This document shows positions 29,827 through 29,996 of a DNA stretch of 29,996 bases, one piece after another. The DNA comes from Pinguiococcus pyrenoidosus (taxonomy: Eukaryota; Sar; Pinguiophyceae; Pinguiochrysidales; Pinguiochrysidaceae), in NCBI GenBank assembly GCA_019677205.1, contig JAAMXY010000765.1, forward strand, positions 1-29,996, read 5' to 3'. The notes beneath the pieces are model-generated. The model made no database searches, had not been told where the DNA came from, and saw nothing but the letters and a program-made list of their open reading frames with translations. Every line of letters starts with the position of its first letter. Within the stretch, counting starts at the first letter, position 1. Position numbers and translations under genes: made by a program.

Positions 29827-29996
29827 AATACCATCTTAGGCGCACGCAGAATCACCGTGGAGTGGACGTTCACGGAAGTGCGCACGAAGTGGCCGTTCCT
29901 CGACTACTGCAGGAAGCTGAAGTTGATGACAAGTCCTCTGGCGAAGTGGTTCCGCTGTGTGTTCTTCTTGCACAACTGCTATGCGTGTATGTATGG
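29827..29996 (+). CDS. Possible partial exon at the right edge
   Basis: After stops at 29821-29826 one plus frame stays open to the window end. It reads ITVEWTFTEVRTKWPFLDYC and then AKWFRCVFFLHNCYACMYG, with the Trp/Phe/Cys density of a folded domain. A cttag acceptor-like site at 29835-29839 could start it. I recognise no family, and another plus frame (ATG 29823) is also open, so coding status is uncertain. Confidence 0.2.

Noticed and set aside
1-29996. CRISPR array, rRNA, tRNA genes, bacterial operon
   Set aside because: No regularly spaced repeats, no rRNA-like sequence and no tRNA cloverleaf were noticed by eye; spliced genes show this is eukaryotic nuclear DNA. A tRNAscan or Infernal run would settle small RNAs.

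Overview
The window is nuclear DNA from a photosynthetic microbial eukaryote. Most genes are cut by short GT-AG introns (64-160 nt) whose removal restores recognisable proteins in phase. One gene carries a secretory signal peptide ending in an ASA|F motif followed by a thylakoid-type hydrophobic segment, the targeting arrangement of complex red-lineage plastids (stramenopiles, haptophytes, cryptophytes, dinoflagellates). I cannot choose among those groups from this sequence. The DNA is GC-rich with a few AT-rich intergenic islands.

Layout. 1-14067 (minus): the 5' part of a giant RNF213/mysterin-like AAA+ gene. It has two short upstream exons (inferred) and one exon of at least 13.2 kb with no stop codon, still open at the left edge. 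14612-16069 (minus): a five-exon UPF3 homologue. 16356-17575 (plus): a two-exon GT64 (EXTL2-like) glycosyltransferase, divergent from UPF3. 17770-19524 (minus): an intronless MFS-like transporter. 19767-20725 (plus): a five-exon thylakoid-lumen pentapeptide-repeat protein. 20982-23352 (minus): a ten-exon protein made of three RGS-type domains. 23741-26053: a probable Tc1/IS630 element with imperfect terminal inverted repeats, a DDE transposase (plus) and a convergent unknown second ORF (minus). 26457-27555 (plus): a TraB-family protein. 27614-29165 (minus): a seven-exon stomatin-like protein 2. 29166-29996: intergenic, with an AT-rich GATC-palindrome repeat and perhaps the first exon of a further plus-strand gene.

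The genes do not form an operon. Neighbours are often divergent or convergent with short gaps (58 bp between TraB and the stomatin-like gene; 242 bp between the transporter and the pentapeptide gene). Themes are ubiquitin/AAA+ biology, nonsense-mediated decay, Golgi glycosylation, G-protein signalling, plastid lumen and mitochondrial membrane. The most unusual items are the near-intronless RNF213-like gene without a visible RING finger, and the two-ORF transposon. All exon models are hand-built from reading frame, splice motifs and family resemblance; no alignment or transcript data were available.
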